In this document: piece by piece, positions 60,476-64,000 of the stretch | Position numbering within the stretch: the first letter of the stretch is position 1 | Layout: each line of letters starts with the position of its first letter | NCBI GenBank assembly: GCA_035578155.1 | Contig: JAPWDM010000005.1 | Coordinates: 38,154,108-38,218,107 of the forward strand | Reading direction: 5' to 3' | DNA length: 64,000 bases | From: Brachynemurus nebulosus | Taxonomy: Eukaryota; Arthropoda; Insecta; Neuroptera; Myrmeleontidae | Notes under the pieces: model-generated | Told to the model about the DNA's origin: nothing | The model's input: the letters and a program-made list of their open reading frames with translations, nothing else | Databases searched by the model: none | Translations under genes and position numbers: made by a program

Positions 60476-61517
60476 TTCTTTATAATAAATGTACAATAGT
60501 TATTTCCTTTATCACTAAATGACTTTTTAATCAGTCTATATGTACATGATTATCTAATTTGTTTCGTTTAATAATTTTTTTTTTTTTTTTTGTTAATTTA
60601 TGAATAATTTAATATAATAATAGAAAAAATCGCGTAAAACCATTTTAACTAATTTAACCGTTTGTATCAAAACAAATACATACTAACATTAAATATTTAT
60701 AATCAAAATATTAATATTATGAATTATAGAATAACAAAATTTGATAAATGATCGCATTATTTACTACATTAAATATGATTAATGTGATTTATCAAAATTG
60801 ATATTTTTGATAATACTTTAAACAACATGAATTCCATTAATTCGTACCAACTGATTTTGTCATTAATATTTAAAACAAAATAAATAGTTTTGTATAAAAT
60901 ATTCGTAGTAGTGAAAATAGTCCACCGACAGTAATGTCCCCTGTCAAATTTTTTGAATTAAAGTGTAGGTAATGTAGTGGCCAGGGTGACAAAAAATAAT
61001 TTACTGCAAACAGATTTTAATAATAACAAAAAAAAAAAAAAATAAATAAATAATAATATTAATTATAATATTATATTGTTGCCTAAAATAAATTATATCG
61101 CCGCGAAATGAATTCGGAATTTTGTTCGTATGAAAATTAGTTACTGTTCAACGAATTTTATGGATAATTTTAGTGAAATTTCATGATTTTATTGTTAATT
61201 AAAATAATGTAAAATTAATTAAATTATCGTTATATAGATTTATTAATTAGTATTATGCCTGGATATATTGTGAATCGTATTATAATAAACCGACAGCAGG
61301 ATAGCCACAGTACACACGGAAAAATTTATGGATAATTAATGATTCTGGGAAACGTATCAGTAAATTTGTATGAGACTGCAATTGTTTAATAAAGTTACTA
61401 AAATAATATGTTTCCGAAAAAATGTTTTCCTACGCAATTATTATATAAAAAATTTAGTTGAAAACAAACTTTTTGAACAAAATGCATGGTTGCTTTCCTT
61501 TTTTATATGACTTTACC
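60476..61517. other. AT-rich non-coding stretch
   Basis: No gene is supported. T- and A-runs lie near 60,571 and 61,028. At about 61,450-61,500 the flank of the 31-bp minisatellite family begins. Confidence 0.5.
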
Positions 61518-61640
61518 ACTTTTGGTGAAGAATTGCTTTAACTTTCTGCTTTTGGCATAGAAGCACTGTAACTTGCTACATTTGTTCTAGAATCACTGTA
61601 ACCTTACTACTTTTGGTATAGAATTGCTATGATTTTGCTA
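61518..61640. repeat. 31-bp minisatellite, locus 2
   Basis: Four diverged units start at about 61,518, 61,548, 61,578 and 61,609, each with a TTTTGG core and a following CTGTAAC phrase. Same unit and orientation as 25,387-25,590. Confidence 0.8.
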
Positions 61641-62022
61641 CCAAAACATATTTTTTTGTAGATATTATACAATGGTAATGGCAAACGGAAATACCGCTGT
61701 CGCAGCATCCTTCATAACATAGCGAATTTCCGTTTACAAAAATTAGTTTTTCTCGGAAACTAGTTGACATAGAATAATAGTTTAAAGAGTTTTTTGTGTG
61801 ATTTTTTCACCCTGTTTCAATGGCATAAAAAATGCCGCAAAAATTTTTGAATAAAGGAAAATTTTGACAAAAAACTAATTTTTTCAAGAAAATTGCCAAA
61901 AAAAACCATATTCTGGGCATCGGACCCGTTTGGTCAACAAACTCGTCCAACAGTTTGGGACTTTCAATATTTTCACCACATTTCGTAAAAGTAAGACATT
62001 TTGTTCGAGAGTTATCGTGCGG

Positions 62023-62025
<3 letters not shown>

Positions 62026-62070
<45 letters not shown>
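62026..62070. repeat. TA microsatellite, part 1
   Basis: About 22 TA units ending directly at the left terminus of the inserted element. Confidence 0.95.
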
Positions 62071-62072
<2 letters not shown>

Positions 62073-62648
62073 GAGAATCTCCTATATTGGTCCACTTTTG
62101 CCATTTTTGTTTGCAACAAGGAAACCAATTAAGATAGAGCCATCATTTTTGGTTGTCTAATTAACCAATCTTTATGCTATAAAACGAAAACATTAATTCG
62201 TCTCCAGTTGAATTTTAAAAAGACCCTACCATGGGTAAAAAAAAATTATGTCATTTGGTCCAATTTAGGAAACTAGTATCCTAAATTGGACCGATTGGTT
62301 CTTAATAACGTTTTTCTACAAAAACCGTTAGCTACATCTAATCCATGTATATATTTTTAAGATTAAGTCGTTATAATAAATTATATATGACATAGATAAA
62401 ATATAAATATAAGAAGAAAAAGTTATACCTACCTGTCAAGTGTTTGGTCGAACGATAAGTAATGAAAATTTAACATCGGCTTAACAATTTTTCATAAATT
62501 TGAGAGTTTTCAAAGACTGCTTACTTGACAATTACCTAAATTCGTACGAAGAAATAAATTCGAATGTTGTTTAATATTTATATTGTTAGATGGCTCTAAC
62601 TGTCTTTTAATTACTTAAAACTGACGTGGTCCAATATAGGAGACTCTC

Positions 62649-62651
<3 letters not shown>
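62071..62651. mobile_element. Inverted-repeat element inserted in a TA microsatellite
   Basis: Ends GGGAGAATCTCCTATATTGG and minus-strand GGGGAGAGTCTCCTATATTG continue matching through TGGWCCAC. A palindrome at about 62,257-62,293 in the interior repeats the core TTGGTCCAATTTAGGA and its complement, so the CCTAWATTGGWCC motif occurs four times. TA units abut both ends. No transposase is encoded. The superfamily is undetermined, although insertion in TA fits Tc1/mariner-type target choice. Confidence 0.75.

Positions 62652-62721
<70 letters not shown>
62652..62721. repeat. TA microsatellite, part 2
   Basis: About 35 TA units on the other side of the inserted element. Confidence 0.95.
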
Positions 62722-62723
<2 letters not shown>

Positions 62724-62860
62724 TTTTAGTGAATATTGTTTTCGGTTTTTAGGGACCTCAAAACAAATTTCTGTCATAGTCCCGGGCTTAAGTCGCACCA
62801 TGACAGTGGGCGTATAGCTGAATTCCATTCTGGGAATTCGCTAAAAAGCAGGAAATCGGG

Positions 62861-64000
62861 GGATTAGACGCGAGAATACACCGTAGTTTCAAAAGGTGAA
62901 ATTCAAAATAGAACTATCATTTCAAGTTTATATTTCAGCAGAATCAGAAGCTGTACCGCGCAGATATAATTCTATTACCGATGATCGAGTCAAATATTAA
63001 CTGTGAAAATTGAGATCCTATGTATGCACCAGATTCCAATGTACGTTTAACCTCGTGGACGTGTGCGATTTATCTCTAACTTTACTTACTTCTTTATGAC
63101 TGCATTCAAAGCAATAGAACTAGAACATTTAAATATGTTCTAAAGTTATACAGACTTACAATCGAAGACATTCTGATCAATTCTTTATGTAGCGGTTAGC
63201 TTATGATGTTTTCGTTTGAAAAATTTAGAAAAAATATATTTCCTATTATTATATTGCTAGTTCAAGGTAAAATCGGAACAGTTATCAAGAGCATACTGAA
63301 AGTAAAACTTGTTTGTATGACCGTGACATTAACCGTAGAAAAAAGTTCAAGTTGCATGTCTGCTATCAAAACGTTTTCCGTTGCTGATGCTTGTAAATTT
63401 TATTACACATTAAATATATTATAAACATTATTCACCAACGTTCTCTATAGCTCAGTTCAATTCGAGTTAAGATTTTATCAAGAGAGCTAGGATTTAGACG
63501 ATGAATAATATTTACTTTACATAGGTACCTATGTAGAAAACATCGAAAATTTTATTGCACGAATTATTTTTGGCATTTTGCCCGTTGAGACATGATGTTA
63601 GCTTGCACGTTGTGGAGCTTACTCCCGCCTCGAGTTGGATAAATACCATTAAAGAGCCCTCCAACACAGGCAGATGCAGTTAATATGCACACTAATAGAC
63701 AGACATAAACCCTTCAAGCCAAGTTACATATAGTACGACATCGACAACACATGTGTATTATAGTATACAGACGTGTTACTGTATGTAAACGAGTGGAGCG
63801 ACGGTGGGGGACGGTGGAATGGTGGGGGTATGGCAGTGGTGGGAGGCGGAATGTAAAGTGAAGTTTATCTCAATCAATAATCCATTAGTTAGTTATCGGT
63901 AATATGTGAATAATTTATAAATGCGTACATAAAATATTGTGCAGGTAAATGACAGGCAGATAAAAATTTTTTTGAGTTACAGAAATTTTAAAATTCCTTT
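62861..64000. other. Non-coding end of window
   Basis: No gene is supported. A G-rich patch at about 63,790-63,852 has only three runs of three or more G, so it does not meet the usual quadruplex rule. Confidence 0.5.

Larger units (their letters stand above)
61687..62860 (-). mobile_element. Microsatellite-bearing interspersed element, copy 2 (interrupted)
   Basis: On the minus strand the first segment starts TTTTAGCGAATTCCCAGAAT near 62,848, passes into TA units, is interrupted by a 580-bp inverted-repeat element, resumes in TA units at 62,026-62,070 and continues with AACTCTCGAACAAAATGTC and GATGCCCAGAATATGG to an end near 61,687. Segment order equals that of 25,865-26,350. The frames overlapping it are composed of microsatellite and repeat sequence. 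Confidence 0.7.

Overview
The window looks like intergenic or intronic DNA from an arthropod, most likely an insect. It is very AT-rich, full of short inverted-repeat DNA transposons and TA microsatellites, and its best core promoters have the TATA plus TCAGT initiator layout usual in arthropods. No species can be named. I found no convincing host protein gene and no intact tRNA or rRNA gene. Most open frames are short, AT-biased and without recognisable motifs, and many lack an ATG.

From 1 to 52.5 kb and from 60.5 to 64 kb the sequence is a patchwork of non-autonomous elements in AT-rich filler. These include a 929-bp inverted-repeat element (1.2 kb); a palindromic family with copies at 5-6.1 and 31.3-32.3 kb; four GC-rich CAGGGCCGG-type elements (6.8, 17.7, 38.6 and 39.0 kb); hAT-like elements (18.1, 31.9, 35.4 and 43.3 kb); a TTAA-flanked piggyBac-like element (29.0 kb); a hairpin family in opposite orientation at 21.3 and 46.5 kb; and a microsatellite-carrying family at 25.9 and 61.7 kb. 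A pair of tRNA-like units faces outward at 51.1-51.4 kb. Several elements are nested, which gives relative insertion order.

The outstanding object is at 52,601-60,469. It is a 7,869-bp, almost perfectly palindromic element flanked by the 6-bp direct repeat AGCTAG. Each arm is about 3.43 kb and I saw one substitution between arms in the parts I compared. Six-bp target duplication, long terminal inverted repeats and an AG terminus fit the Polinton/Maverick class, but no polymerase, integrase or capsid gene is present, so it would be a non-autonomous, fold-back derivative. Going outward from the centre, each arm carries a small basic protein gene (59 aa from its likely start) and then a nuclease-like gene that is broken by the same frameshift in both arms. 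Both genes have a TATA/initiator core promoter.

Between the divergent gene pairs sit two oppositely oriented arrays of a 21-bp unit, about 16 and 30 copies. Nearly every unit contains TGAGTCA, the AP-1/bZIP site, so there are roughly 40 such sites spaced at two helical turns. The same heptamer recurs three times near the end of each arm. My working model is a virus-like element whose two mirror-image transcription units are driven from a central bZIP enhancer or origin array, comparable in layout to baculovirus homologous regions. This is inference and needs comparison with other copies in the same genome.
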